Virus record (IMG/VR): IMGVR_UViG_3300022745_000041
Span: 1 to 54,422 of that record
DNA from: a virus
Length of the DNA: 54,422 nt
Direction: 5' to 3' (one strand)
A program made the position numbers and the translations under genes. A model generated the notes under the pieces. It was not told the origin of the DNA and searched no databases. It saw only the letters and a list, made by a program, of their open reading frames with translations. Of this stretch, positions 14,919 to 22,008 are shown piece after piece. Within the stretch, counting starts at the first letter, position 1. Each line of letters begins with the position of its first letter.

Positions 14919-14943
14919 CGTTCGCTCCCTGTTAGTTGCTGAT
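14919..14943. repeat. 25-bp duplicated leader (copy 2)
   Basis: Second copy of the junction found at 14609-14633, here between the gene at 14932-15192 and the gene at 14624-14917. Confidence 0.65.
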
Positions 14944-15192
14944 GGCGACAGATTGCGTGAAGGCTTTCGGCTGTCGCGTTGCGGTTCGCTGGCCACGGTT
15001 CGGCGGCTCTTTCGCGAGTTGCTCACCGAGGTATCGCAACCACTCTGATCCAAGGAAGTATTTGCGACTCCCCACCCAGCTAGCTCGCAAGCCGTTGTCT
15101 TCCGCGATTCGGATTGCGTCGCGGCCTAGCCCTGTGATTGCCGAGAACACCTTTGGCTCATACGCCTCATTGGCGTTAATGACTCCGCCCAT
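14932..15192 (-). CDS. Small HTH/excisionase-like protein (86 aa)
   Basis: The first half (KVFSAITGLGRDAIRIAEDNGL then WVGSRKYFLGSEWLRYL) has the helix-turn-helix plus wing order of the MerR/excisionase type of small DNA-binding proteins. The C-terminal third is basic and unstructured. It is the first gene after a promoter-bearing gap and has an AAAGGGG site, so it may regulate this cluster. No integrase gene was found, which argues against a true excisionase role. Confidence 0.6.
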   Translation of the reverse strand: MGGVINANEAYEPKVFSAITGLGRDAIRIAEDNGLRASWVGSRKYFLGSEWLRYLGEQLAKEPPNRGQRTATRQPKAFTQSVAISN

Positions 15193-15293
15193 GATTGTTT
15201 CCCCTTTCCCTGTTTCGCGGTTTCGCGGTCAGTCGCGTCTCAGTCGCATGTCTGACACGATGAATTAGACCCAGTGGCGAAAATAAAAACAAG
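15193..15293 (-). promoter_or_regulatory. Leader and promoter region of the 12-15 kb cluster
   Basis: A gap of about 100 bp. It holds a possible sigma70 promoter on the minus strand (-35 TTGTTT at 15287-15292, 17-bp spacer, -10 TCTAAT at 15264-15269). Downstream come short direct repeats (GCGACTGA twice, CCGCGAAA twice) and an AAGGGG site before ATG 15192. The promoter is a sequence match only; the repeats could be operator half-sites. Confidence 0.5.
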
Positions 15294-15452
15294 CTAAAGC
15301 TGAATGATAGCGCCAAAGAAAATCGACTGATTCAGTTGCAAATCGTTGTCGGCGTTGGGATAAACGATTTTGATAATTTTCAAAAATGTTCCCGGAATGC
15401 CAACGTTTTCGTCGAAGTTAGCGACCTGAAATCGACTATCTGTCAGCCGCAC
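15294..15452 (-). CDS. Possible small protein (52 aa) in frame with the upstream gene
   Basis: A frame starting at GTG 15452 reads RLTDSRFQVANFDEN and ends FFGAIIQL. Its amino-acid pattern looks natural. It is in the same frame as the preceding gene, with only the TGA at 15468-15470 and a few codons between. It has no evident ribosome-binding site. It could be a separate gene, the relic of a longer C-terminus cut by a nonsense mutation, or chance (an open frame of this size is not rare). Confidence 0.35.
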   Translation of the reverse strand: MRLTDSRFQVANFDENVGIPGTFLKIIKIVYPNADNDLQLNQSIFFGAIIQL

Positions 15453-15467
15453 AGTAGACGCAATTGA

Positions 15468-16028
15468 TCAAATCTGCGTGAACGCCGGAACTGGATTTGG
15501 AAAGCGGCCTAGCAATTTCGCCGCGTGATTGTTGTTGTCGGCGTTAAACGGCACGCTTGTGATTGGCCTGTCGTCAGTGCATTTGCCTTGGATCATCGCG
15601 TCACGCAGCACCGTCAGCGAACTGATTGCTTTCGTGACGTGGCTCAGCCCGCTTTCAATATCCGTATCCTCGCCCTCCCACCATTGCGCAAGGTGTCTCA
15701 TCGTGGCGTCGAAATAGACGCTCGCCCGCACGCCGATCGCACGCCAGTTGTGCCGCCCGTACTTCAACCCGCCTTCCATCAAGGCTAGTCCAATCTCTTG
15801 CATGACCGGCATTGGCACGCACGACAGCGGCACTTTCGCGATGCCGATAGCGTCCTTCGGGTTCGATGGCTTTTCGACTTTGTCGTGCGTCACGGTTGTC
15901 GTGCGTATCTGCGGCGCTTCGGTTGCGGTGTAGTCGTCGTTGAGTTGCGTCACGGTGTGACTTTTTCGTCGGCTTGCCGCGATGTCTGCCGCTTCCGCGT
16001 GAATGTAGTTGATGCCTTTGGGTGTCAT
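15468..16028 (-). CDS. dATP/dGTP diphosphohydrolase-like protein (DUF5664/MazZ-type)
   Basis: A 186-residue protein whose central part (KPSNPKDAIGIAKVPLS, then LALMEGGLKYGRHNW and SGLSHVTKAISSLTVLRDA) matches the dATP/dGTP pyrophosphohydrolase family that includes MazZ. Helical Glu/Asp/His residues bind metal in this family. Such enzymes trim nucleotide pools; MazZ serves phages with 2-aminoadenine DNA. No PurZ- or DatZ-like gene and no DNA polymerase is seen, so a modified-base genome is not supported. Coupled by ATGA to the next gene upstream. Confidence 0.75.
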   Translation of the reverse strand: MTPKGINYIHAEAADIAASRRKSHTVTQLNDDYTATEAPQIRTTTVTHDKVEKPSNPKDAIGIAKVPLSCVPMPVMQEIGLALMEGGLKYGRHNWRAIGVRASVYFDATMRHLAQWWEGEDTDIESGLSHVTKAISSLTVLRDAMIQGKCTDDRPITSVPFNADNNNHAAKLLGRFPNPVPAFTQI

Positions 16029-16357
16029 ATTGAAAGCTCCTTGCAGGTTGTGGCGTCAATGAATTTCAGGCCCAAGAATTTGCCCAATGCGACTTCAACC
16101 GCGCAGCCTTTGGAGTTCTCCCATCCGGGCATCAACGCAATCGTGTCGCATTGGTCGATGATGGCCAGAACGTCTCGCCGCATACACCCGCGAACGTCAG
16201 GCGTTGTGGTCGCTGTTGGATCAAATCCGTGGTCACGGTCGAGCTCAGCGGGACTGATAACGCTGTAGCCATGTCCGCGCAGGTAAGCCGCGCACGTATC
16301 GAACGCAGGGAAGTTGTACAGTGGAATTGACCTCATAGGTCCAGCCAGATAAATCAT
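16025..16357 (-). CDS. DUF4406 / nucleoside deoxyribosyltransferase-like protein
   Basis: A 110-residue protein with YLAGPMRSIPLYNFPAFD at the N-terminus, VISPAELDRDHG, and GWENSKGCAVEVALGKFLG. This is the pattern of DUF4406, a small relative of nucleoside 2-deoxyribosyltransferases. The Glu in the CAVEVA segment matches the catalytic position. It probably salvages or remodels nucleotides, which fits the neighbouring dATP/dGTP hydrolase. It overlaps both neighbours by 4 bp. Confidence 0.8.
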   Translation of the reverse strand: MIYLAGPMRSIPLYNFPAFDTCAAYLRGHGYSVISPAELDRDHGFDPTATTTPDVRGCMRRDVLAIIDQCDTIALMPGWENSKGCAVEVALGKFLGLKFIDATTCKELSI

Positions 16358-16560
16358 CGCCCCGCCCCTTTCAGAAGTTCATCCATCCAATTGACGCTCG
16401 GAACTTTCTTCGCGTCGTTCCAAGTCTTAGCCAGCATCCGCCTGAACTCTTCAATCGACAGGCTGAGCCGGTCGGCAGACCTCAGTGATGGATTGCTGGC
16501 CACCAGTGATTGCCAGTAGGAATTGAAGTCGCTCACGATTACCTCGATTGCAGAAGCCAC
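16354..16560 (-). CDS. Small hypothetical protein (68 aa)
   Basis: GTG start at 16560, overlapping the end of the phosphoesterase gene. Helical, with SLSIEEFRRMLAKTWND. No family is recognised. It lies within a chain of overlapping genes for nucleotide and phosphate-ester enzymes. Confidence 0.6.
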   Translation of the reverse strand: MASAIEVIVSDFNSYWQSLVASNPSLRSADRLSLSIEEFRRMLAKTWNDAKKVPSVNWMDELLKGAGR

Positions 16561-17222
16561 GGCTCAAAATACGCTTGTTTTCCGTCACACACGACACCGC
16601 AACCGAGAACCGGCTTGGCTGCGAATCGCTTGCCATAGTCGAACTGCAACTGGCCAGCATCAATTCCGCAACCGACCGATAGGCCGAACACCCGGAACTC
16701 CGGATTCGCCCACCAACGCACGCCCGCTTGGCTGTGGAAATGTCCGACGACCGTTGATCGGAAATTATCTTTGCATTGCAGGAACGCCGCGTTTTGTCCA
16801 CCTTTGCCGCAATCGCCGTGTGAGTACAGCACGCCATCAATCGGGAGCTTGCTAAAGCGTGGGTGTGCCTTCCAGCCGCCGACTTCCCAAACCTCTTCAT
16901 ACGATCGCAGGAGCGTTGTTGGTATGCCCGCCGTCGTGGCTTGTCGTTCCGTCAGCGCGTCGTGATTGCCGATCATCCAATCGACTTTCGGAAACGCTGC
17001 ATGGAGTTGATCGACTTGCTTCTGCGCCCGCTTGAACTCTTCCATCGTGCCTTTGATGTGCGGGCTTTTCTCGTGATAGCTGATTGATGCCCAATCGACC
17101 AAGTCGCCGATGTGAACAACTTTATCTACGCCCCAGCGATCCGCGATACGTTGTAAAAAATCAACGTATCCTTTCCGCATTCCGGGGCAGTGCGTATCAC
17201 CGATCACGAGTACAGTCGCCAT
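16539..17222 (-). CDS. Calcineurin-like metallophosphoesterase
   Basis: A 227-residue protein with the whole motif set of the family: GDTHCP (near 8-13), HIGDLVDW (near 37-44), GNHDA (near 84-88), SHGDCG and GHFHSQ. These bind two metal ions and cleave phosphoesters. ATG 17222 is chosen at MATVLVIGD; the upstream in-frame codons belong to the overlap with the previous gene (26 bp). Phage versions may act on nucleic acid ends or cyclic nucleotides; the substrate is unknown. Confidence 0.87.
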   Translation of the reverse strand: MATVLVIGDTHCPGMRKGYVDFLQRIADRWGVDKVVHIGDLVDWASISYHEKSPHIKGTMEEFKRAQKQVDQLHAAFPKVDWMIGNHDALTERQATTAGIPTTLLRSYEEVWEVGGWKAHPRFSKLPIDGVLYSHGDCGKGGQNAAFLQCKDNFRSTVVGHFHSQAGVRWWANPEFRVFGLSVGCGIDAGQLQFDYGKRFAAKPVLGCGVVCDGKQAYFEPWLLQSR

Positions 17223-17502
17223 CCGTGGCCTGTGTGCTTTCGTTGGTGTAACCGAGCTTTGTGAGTATCCTCGCGGCATCCTCCGCGAATTCTTGCACTA
17301 ACTCTTCTGAGGCGTCCCAATGTGCGGCATGAAGTATTTCATGCAACAGGATTTCAAGTCGATGCTGGCCACTTAGTCGGGAGTCAATGCGGATATGCTT
17401 TCCGGGCGTTGTTGGTGCATCACAGAAGCCCCAGGAGTTGAGACCGTCGCGGATGCGTTCAAAGACTAGCTTCCAGCGTTTACCCCTAACAGTGACATTC
17501 AT
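17197..17502 (-). CDS. Small zinc metallopeptidase-like protein (101 aa)
   Basis: Contains LLHEILHAAHWD with HEILH at 54-58, followed about 14 residues later by EFAEDAARIL, whose Glu could be the third ligand. This is the minimal gluzincin-type set seen in small phage SprT/ImmA-like proteins. A role against a host repressor or in protein processing is possible. ATG 17502 overlaps the stop of the upstream gene. Confidence 0.7.
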   Translation of the reverse strand: MNVTVRGKRWKLVFERIRDGLNSWGFCDAPTTPGKHIRIDSRLSGQHRLEILLHEILHAAHWDASEELVQEFAEDAARILTKLGYTNESTQATDGDCTRDR

Positions 17503-17693
17503 GAGAGGCAATACCCCGTCGCCATACGATCGTTCGGCCCTCTTATATCAGATTTAGTGAGTGGTAGCGAATCGAGAAGCCGCAATAACGTGCGTAACGG
17601 CAGTCCAGTGAGTTGCCGTAACTGTTCTGCTGTGCGTGGCACGTTGAGCCAACGGCGAAGCAGCGTGATGTTGTTGGTGATGAGTTTTGGCAT
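17499..17693 (-). CDS. Small winged-helix-like protein (64 aa)
   Basis: RTAEQLRQLTGLPLRTLLRLLDSLPL reads as a helix-turn-helix of the winged-helix kind. It is coupled to the metallopeptidase gene, so the pair might act like a regulator/protease switch. That is inference only. Confidence 0.55.
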   Translation of the reverse strand: MPKLITNNITLLRRWLNVPRTAEQLRQLTGLPLRTLLRLLDSLPLTKSDIRGPNDRMATGYCLS

Positions 17694-17704
17694 TTTGTGT
17701 TATG

Positions 17705-18490
17705 TTAATAAATTGGCGTCGCTGATGCAGTTGGGGCAAAAACCAAACTACCGCTCGTTGCTCCCGATACTGGAAACCACCGAAATGAGTCACTGCCGCG
17801 AAACTGAAGCGTTCTACGTGAACAGAATCGATAAGTTCGACTCATGCCACCATCTGTTTCAGGAGATGAAACATCTTGGCACATAGGCAACCCTTTATCT
17901 ATGAATGCCATCATTCCCAATGCGTTATCATACGCTAATTCATCAACATTTCCTCCGTGTATCCATCCAAAATTTACCCTCGCTGTGTATTCCGTTCCGT
18001 CAATCTCTAAGCCCTGATAGATCAGGAGTTCAACAACCGCAGTGTCGTACCCACTACCGCAATTGGGGGCGAATCCCGTTCTTCGCCAGTGGCCAACGAA
18101 CGTTCCTCCTAGACCTGACGGAGCAACGACTCCGCTAGGGTAGTCATTTGGACCATAAGGAACACGCTCGGCGATGTGTTCGCCTTCAAAATACTGCCAC
18201 ACAGCATCATATGTTCCACCGCATTCATAGCCGATATATCCTCCGTGCGATGAGCCCGGTAAATAATCTGAAAAAGGAAACAATGAATCTATGTGTATCC
18301 GCCATTGCTGAGGCGCGTTATACATCGGCCAATCGTTGATTCCAGTCGCAGGATCAAAAGGGAGTTGCGTTAAATCGCGACCATCAAATAACACCGCCTC
18401 CCCTGCACTTTCCCGCCTCGGTTGCTGAATAAACCTCGCGACATCTGTTTGCAAGCGAAGCAACTCACGCTCTTTCGATTGCAGCCACAT
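17705..18490 (-). CDS. Hypothetical, possibly structural protein (about 261 aa)
   Basis: No family is recognised. A short N-terminal coiled coil (SKERELLRLQTDVARFI) is followed by a Gly/Tyr/Trp-rich beta domain (GGYIGYECGGTYDAVW, VGHWRRTGFAPNCGSGYD). That layout suggests a virion or receptor-binding protein with a trimeric stalk. The start is uncertain: ATG 18490 lacks a clear ribosome-binding site, and a TTG overlapping the previous stop is an alternative. Its position after the glycosyltransferases fits a tail accessory role. Confidence 0.5.
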   Translation of the reverse strand: MWLQSKERELLRLQTDVARFIQQPRRESAGEAVLFDGRDLTQLPFDPATGINDWPMYNAPQQWRIHIDSLFPFSDYLPGSSHGGYIGYECGGTYDAVWQYFEGEHIAERVPYGPNDYPSGVVAPSGLGGTFVGHWRRTGFAPNCGSGYDTAVVELLIYQGLEIDGTEYTARVNFGWIHGGNVDELAYDNALGMMAFIDKGLPMCQDVSSPETDGGMSRTYRFCSRRTLQFRGSDSFRWFPVSGATSGSLVFAPTASATPIY

Positions 18491-18516
18491 TTCAAATTTT
18501 GGGCAAGGATTTAGGC

Positions 18517-20043
18517 TCAAGCGGCACACATCGCTTTCCGCATCTCCGCGATTGCCCAAACTCGCATATCGTCAGGGAAGTCTTGCTTGAGCGGGTATTG
18601 CGTGAATGTGCCGTCAGGATTTCTGCCAACCGCGAACAAAGCATACTGGCCAGATGTAATGCATTTCTTCATGCTGTCGAGCCAGAAGAAAAGAGCGTCG
18701 GTTTCGATCGGTTCTTCGAGCTTCGCCGGTTTAGACGGCTTCGTTTCATAGTGCTCACACATCAATCGCGCAAACTCCATCGCGCCCGCATCCATGAATG
18801 GCGTGAGCTTGCGTCCGTGTTGGTCGGTCGCATCACCTTGTTCCGCCGCTCGGTCGTAATAGAGTTGGCCAGCCGTGCTATAGGCCGAAGCGTTGCGGCA
18901 GTTCTTACCCGGAGCCGACGACCAGCGGTATCCATATTGCGGCGTCGTGAATTCGCAATAGTCGCCGGGAGGTCCGGCGCATTCCATTAACCGCCGACCG
19001 AACTCCAAGTCGAATCCATCCATTGCCTCTTCGGGATAGCCTCCAACCTCTTCCCATAGGTCGAGATGGAACGCCCACGAGCCATGTAGGCCAGTTGGTA
19101 GCGGGTTTATTTCTTCGCGTAGGTCGGACCATTCGAGCAATCCAACCGGATGCTTCCGGTGACAATCAACAACTTTTCGCGACGGCACACTGTAGCGGTG
19201 ATTTACGAGAACCTTTGCGTGTGCGTCCACGTGGTTCGGTAAATATACGTCATCATCTTCAAGGATCACGACAGCGTCATAGCCTGCGTTTTTTGCAGTG
19301 CGGCATAGGTAGTTGAACTTCTGGCCGAACGTTGCGAAGCGTTTCGGAACGCATAGCATCGACCATTTATCGCCATTTTGCGAATCCCATGACCCGCTGT
19401 CTTCTAGCATAAACAAATGCGTCTCGTGTTCCGTGACTTGTGCTTGGAACTGCGCCAGCGTTGTTTGCAGGCATTCAGGTCTTCGATAGCTTGGGCAGAT
19501 GCAGGCAATGCGGAGCTTCTTTTGTGGCTCAATGCGTTCCATGACAATCAGTCCGTTGTTGTTTTCGTAGCGTTCCACGATCGACCATTCCGGGTGTTTC
19601 GCGTGCCACCGGTTGATCCCGTCTAGCAATCCTGGCCCGCCATCTTCGCCGACAGTTCCAAATGTTTCTGTATCGTGGAACACGAGGTACTTGCGAACCT
19701 TGTCGGCATGTTGCGAGAGTTCCTCGAAAACCTGATAGGACGTGTGTAGCGTGTCAATGAAAAGCATGTCGAAAGGATCTTTGAACATGAGTGCGAGCGT
19801 GTCGCGTTGCATAAACGTGACAGTTTTCGACTGTAGTTTGTCCGCATAACCACTCGCTGGATTGATGTCGAACGACCGGACATAAGCTCCGCTCGCGGCG
19901 AATGCTGTCGTACTCACCGCGTCCCGCGTCCCGAACTCAACAACCTCTTCGCACCTTGACGCAAGCCTGCGCAGCGTTGGCAAATGCTCATTAATGTCTG
20001 ACGGTGTTTCGCACGCGATACGATATAACTCTTCAATCGTCAT
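18517..20043 (-). CDS. Methyltransferase-glycosyltransferase fusion (508 aa)
   Basis: The N-terminal part (about 1-175) has a Rossmann methyltransferase pattern: VVEFGTRDAVSTTAFA, VRSFDINPASG and MLFIDTLHTSYQVFEEL, as in Methyltransf_24-like enzymes. From about residue 178 a family-2 glycosyltransferase follows (IACICPSYRRPECL, then DAVVILEDDDVYLPNHVD with the metal-binding DxD, and GGYPEEAMDGFDLEFGRRL). A C-terminal stretch of about 100 residues is unassigned. The fusion could transfer and methylate a sugar. AAGGAG precedes ATG 20043. It is adjacent to a second glycosyltransferase gene and a Ser/Thr-rich protein gene. Confidence 0.8.
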   Translation of the reverse strand: MTIEELYRIACETPSDINEHLPTLRRLASRCEEVVEFGTRDAVSTTAFAASGAYVRSFDINPASGYADKLQSKTVTFMQRDTLALMFKDPFDMLFIDTLHTSYQVFEELSQHADKVRKYLVFHDTETFGTVGEDGGPGLLDGINRWHAKHPEWSIVERYENNNGLIVMERIEPQKKLRIACICPSYRRPECLQTTLAQFQAQVTEHETHLFMLEDSGSWDSQNGDKWSMLCVPKRFATFGQKFNYLCRTAKNAGYDAVVILEDDDVYLPNHVDAHAKVLVNHRYSVPSRKVVDCHRKHPVGLLEWSDLREEINPLPTGLHGSWAFHLDLWEEVGGYPEEAMDGFDLEFGRRLMECAGPPGDYCEFTTPQYGYRWSSAPGKNCRNASAYSTAGQLYYDRAAEQGDATDQHGRKLTPFMDAGAMEFARLMCEHYETKPSKPAKLEEPIETDALFFWLDSMKKCITSGQYALFAVGRNPDGTFTQYPLKQDFPDDMRVWAIAEMRKAMCAA

Positions 20044-20053
20044 CCCTGACTCC

Positions 20054-21328
20054 TTACGCAGACAACCACGCAGACCCCGGCACAACTGCCATATTTAATT
20101 CTTTCGCAATGGCTGCGATAGATTCAAACGATGGCAGATGACACTCAATCGCATTATCAACATTATGTGTATCGCGACAAGCCTTCATCCATAACATATC
20201 ATTACGAAGTCGGTCGGCTCGGTGCTGTTCCGTGATCTCTGGCGGACAATAAGCCGCGCCTCGATTCCAAAAGTCATGCCATCCGCTCACGTCGCGAAGA
20301 CACACAACCTCGCGTCCCAACGATTTGAATAACCGGCCAATCCATTCATCACCGCCATAGCCTCGCAAGCCCTGCGGAATCTTGCCGCTTGGCCATGCCG
20401 ATCGACGACAAGCGAAGAACCACGCACCGCACATCTCTACCGGGATCGCAGCGAGGTTGCTTGGGTTCGGTTCAATGCTCCACTGGCCAAAGGCATTACC
20501 CCAAGTTGGTTTCATGCCGGTTGCCATCACCTCGCCGCCATCGCTCAGCAGTTTTGCCGTGGCCAGCCCGTCGAAATCGAGATTGTCGGCAAACCATTGA
20601 ATGAGCCTGAACAACGCACCCGGTTCGATCAAGACGTGAGAGTCAATTACGATAACAATCTCGCCCGCCGCGTGATCGAATACCGCCGCCTTGGGCGGGA
20701 ATGTTCCGCGTTGCGTGCATTCAACAACGCGAACAACGCCCGGATTCTGTCCGGAGATGTGGTCGAGATGTTTACGTTGTTCCGCGTCTGATCCATTATC
20801 GACGATAATGATTTCGGTGTCGGCCATGACCTCCGCGTGAAACATTAACAGCGATCGCACCACCCATCGCACCCGCATTGCATCATCCACTGACGCCATT
20901 CCGATTGTCAATTTTTTCGTCGGCAACTTGTGTGGTTGGCGTAGCGTGCATGTCGAGCACGCTATCGGAGCTTCCGTCCCGTCTGCTGGAGTCACGGGCA
21001 AGATTGTGCATAGTGAACCAACCTGCGAACCATGCTGGCATTGAAACAACGGCATCATCCGCCCGCCGTTAGCTTTCTCCTCTGGTGTCGATGCGCAGGT
21101 CTTGCACTTGATTTCTCCGTTTGGCTTGCGGTGAATACAGCGGCAACCGTCTAGTTGCGCGGATTGCATCGCCCACGAACGCCGGTATTGCTCCAACGTC
21201 GGTTTTCCGGTGTATGGTTTTGTTTCCGTTTCGTCGTGCGGATCAATGCCGTTATAGATACGGAGCACGCCATCGCTTGGCGGATAGAAGCCGAACTCTT
21301 CTCTGAAATGTGCTTTACCGAGTTGCAT
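20054..21328 (-). CDS. GT2 glycosyltransferase with Cys-rich N-terminal domain
   Basis: A 424-residue protein. Residues about 40-130 have spaced Cys pairs (CRCIH, CKTC, CSTC), likely zinc ribbons. A GT-A domain then starts TIGMASVDDAMRVRWVV, with TEIIIVDNGSD and VIVIDSHVLIEPGAL; the DSH triad is the metal-binding form typical of polypeptide GalNAc-transferases. GGDEWIGRLFKSLGREV matches the acceptor-side motif. The likely reaction is transfer of a sugar to Ser/Thr of a protein or to a glycan. AGGGGAAGCAAGG lies before ATG 21328. The next gene upstream encodes a mucin-like Ser/Thr tract. Confidence 0.8.
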   Translation of the reverse strand: MQLGKAHFREEFGFYPPSDGVLRIYNGIDPHDETETKPYTGKPTLEQYRRSWAMQSAQLDGCRCIHRKPNGEIKCKTCASTPEEKANGGRMMPLFQCQHGSQVGSLCTILPVTPADGTEAPIACSTCTLRQPHKLPTKKLTIGMASVDDAMRVRWVVRSLLMFHAEVMADTEIIIVDNGSDAEQRKHLDHISGQNPGVVRVVECTQRGTFPPKAAVFDHAAGEIVIVIDSHVLIEPGALFRLIQWFADNLDFDGLATAKLLSDGGEVMATGMKPTWGNAFGQWSIEPNPSNLAAIPVEMCGAWFFACRRSAWPSGKIPQGLRGYGGDEWIGRLFKSLGREVVCLRDVSGWHDFWNRGAAYCPPEITEQHRADRLRNDMLWMKACRDTHNVDNAIECHLPSFESIAAIAKELNMAVVPGSAWLSA

Positions 21329-21348
21329 CCTTGCTTCCCCTGTTTTGT

Positions 21349-22008
21349 TTAACTATTGCTGCAAGTTCCGTTGTATGTTTGACCCATAAACGTTCCTGTT
21401 GCGACAACGGTTCCCGTCAGCGTGCTATAAAGTTTGTCGTCAGTATCGCCAAACGCCGATCCATTCGCATAAGTAATGCTGCAAGCAAGCGTACATCCAG
21501 AGCATGTGTCGTTTATCATCGCCCAAAAGCCTGCAAAATAAGTCCAATCACATGCACCGGAGCAACCCCCGGAGGTCGATGATGAGCTGGACGTAGACGA
21601 GGAACTGGACGAAGATGAACTGCTGGACGAAGATGAGCTGGAAGTCGTTGTCGTGGTTGAGGTTGTGGACGACGACGATGATGACGACGAGGAACTGGAC
21701 GAAGATGAACTACTGGACGAAGATGAGCTGGAAGTCGTTGTCGTGGTTGAGGTTGTGGACGACGACGATGATGACGACGAGGAACTGGACGAAGATGAAC
21801 TGCTGGACGAAGATGAGCTGGAAGTCGTTGTCGTGGTTGAGGTTGTGGAACTTGTCGGCCCCGGCTTCTTTTGCAACAACGCTTGACCGCTCGATTCGGC
21901 CCGTGGTGCCGTTGATATCGCGTTGAAGACATCTCGCTTGAGTGCCGCGAAGCCATGCTCCAGGCGTTCCATGCGTTGCTGTTGAGTTAGTCCAGTGATG
22001 TTGTACAT
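21349..22008 (-). CDS. Mucin-like Ser/Thr-rich virion protein (219 aa)
   Basis: The N-terminus (1-50) has a helical MYNITGLTQQQRMERLEHGF start. Residues 52-147 are almost purely Ser and Thr (about 96 residues), arranged as three 30-residue blocks. A Cys-rich domain of 72 residues follows, with six cysteines and two NGS/NGT-type sites, and looks like a secreted beta domain. It starts at TAATG directly after the hub gene, so it is likely a tail-tip spike or fibre. The Ser/Thr tract is an ideal O-glycan acceptor, and two glycosyltransferase genes follow at once. Glycosylation is inferred, not shown. Confidence 0.7.
   Translation of the reverse strand: MYNITGLTQQQRMERLEHGFAALKRDVFNAISTAPRAESSGQALLQKKPGPTSSTTSTTTTTSSSSSSSSSSSSSSSSSSSSSSTTSTTTTTSSSSSSSSSSSSSSSSSSSSSSTTSTTTTTSSSSSSSSSSSSSSSSTSSSSSTSGGCSGACDWTYFAGFWAMINDTCSGCTLACSITYANGSAFGDTDDKLYSTLTGTVVATGTFMGQTYNGTCSNS
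21598..21866. repeat. Three 90-bp tandem repeats
   Basis: Blocks beginning at 21601, 21691 and 21781 are nearly identical (one base difference noted, CTGCTG/CTACTG), encoding the Ser/Thr blocks on the minus strand. Identity at the DNA level, not only in amino acids, points to recent expansion. The other strand gives acidic open frames, which are shadows. Confidence 0.9.

Noticed and set aside
14932-15192. Excisionase of a temperate phage
   Set aside because: No integrase, repressor with operator set or attachment site was found; the gene is listed only as a small DNA-binding protein.
15468-16028. 2-aminoadenine (Z) genome
   Set aside because: Only a MazZ-like gene is seen; PurZ, DatZ and a Z-specific polymerase were not recognised.
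21653-21886. Acidic Asp/Glu-rich open frames on the plus strand
   Set aside because: They are the reverse complement of the Ser/Thr repeat and lack ribosome-binding sites.
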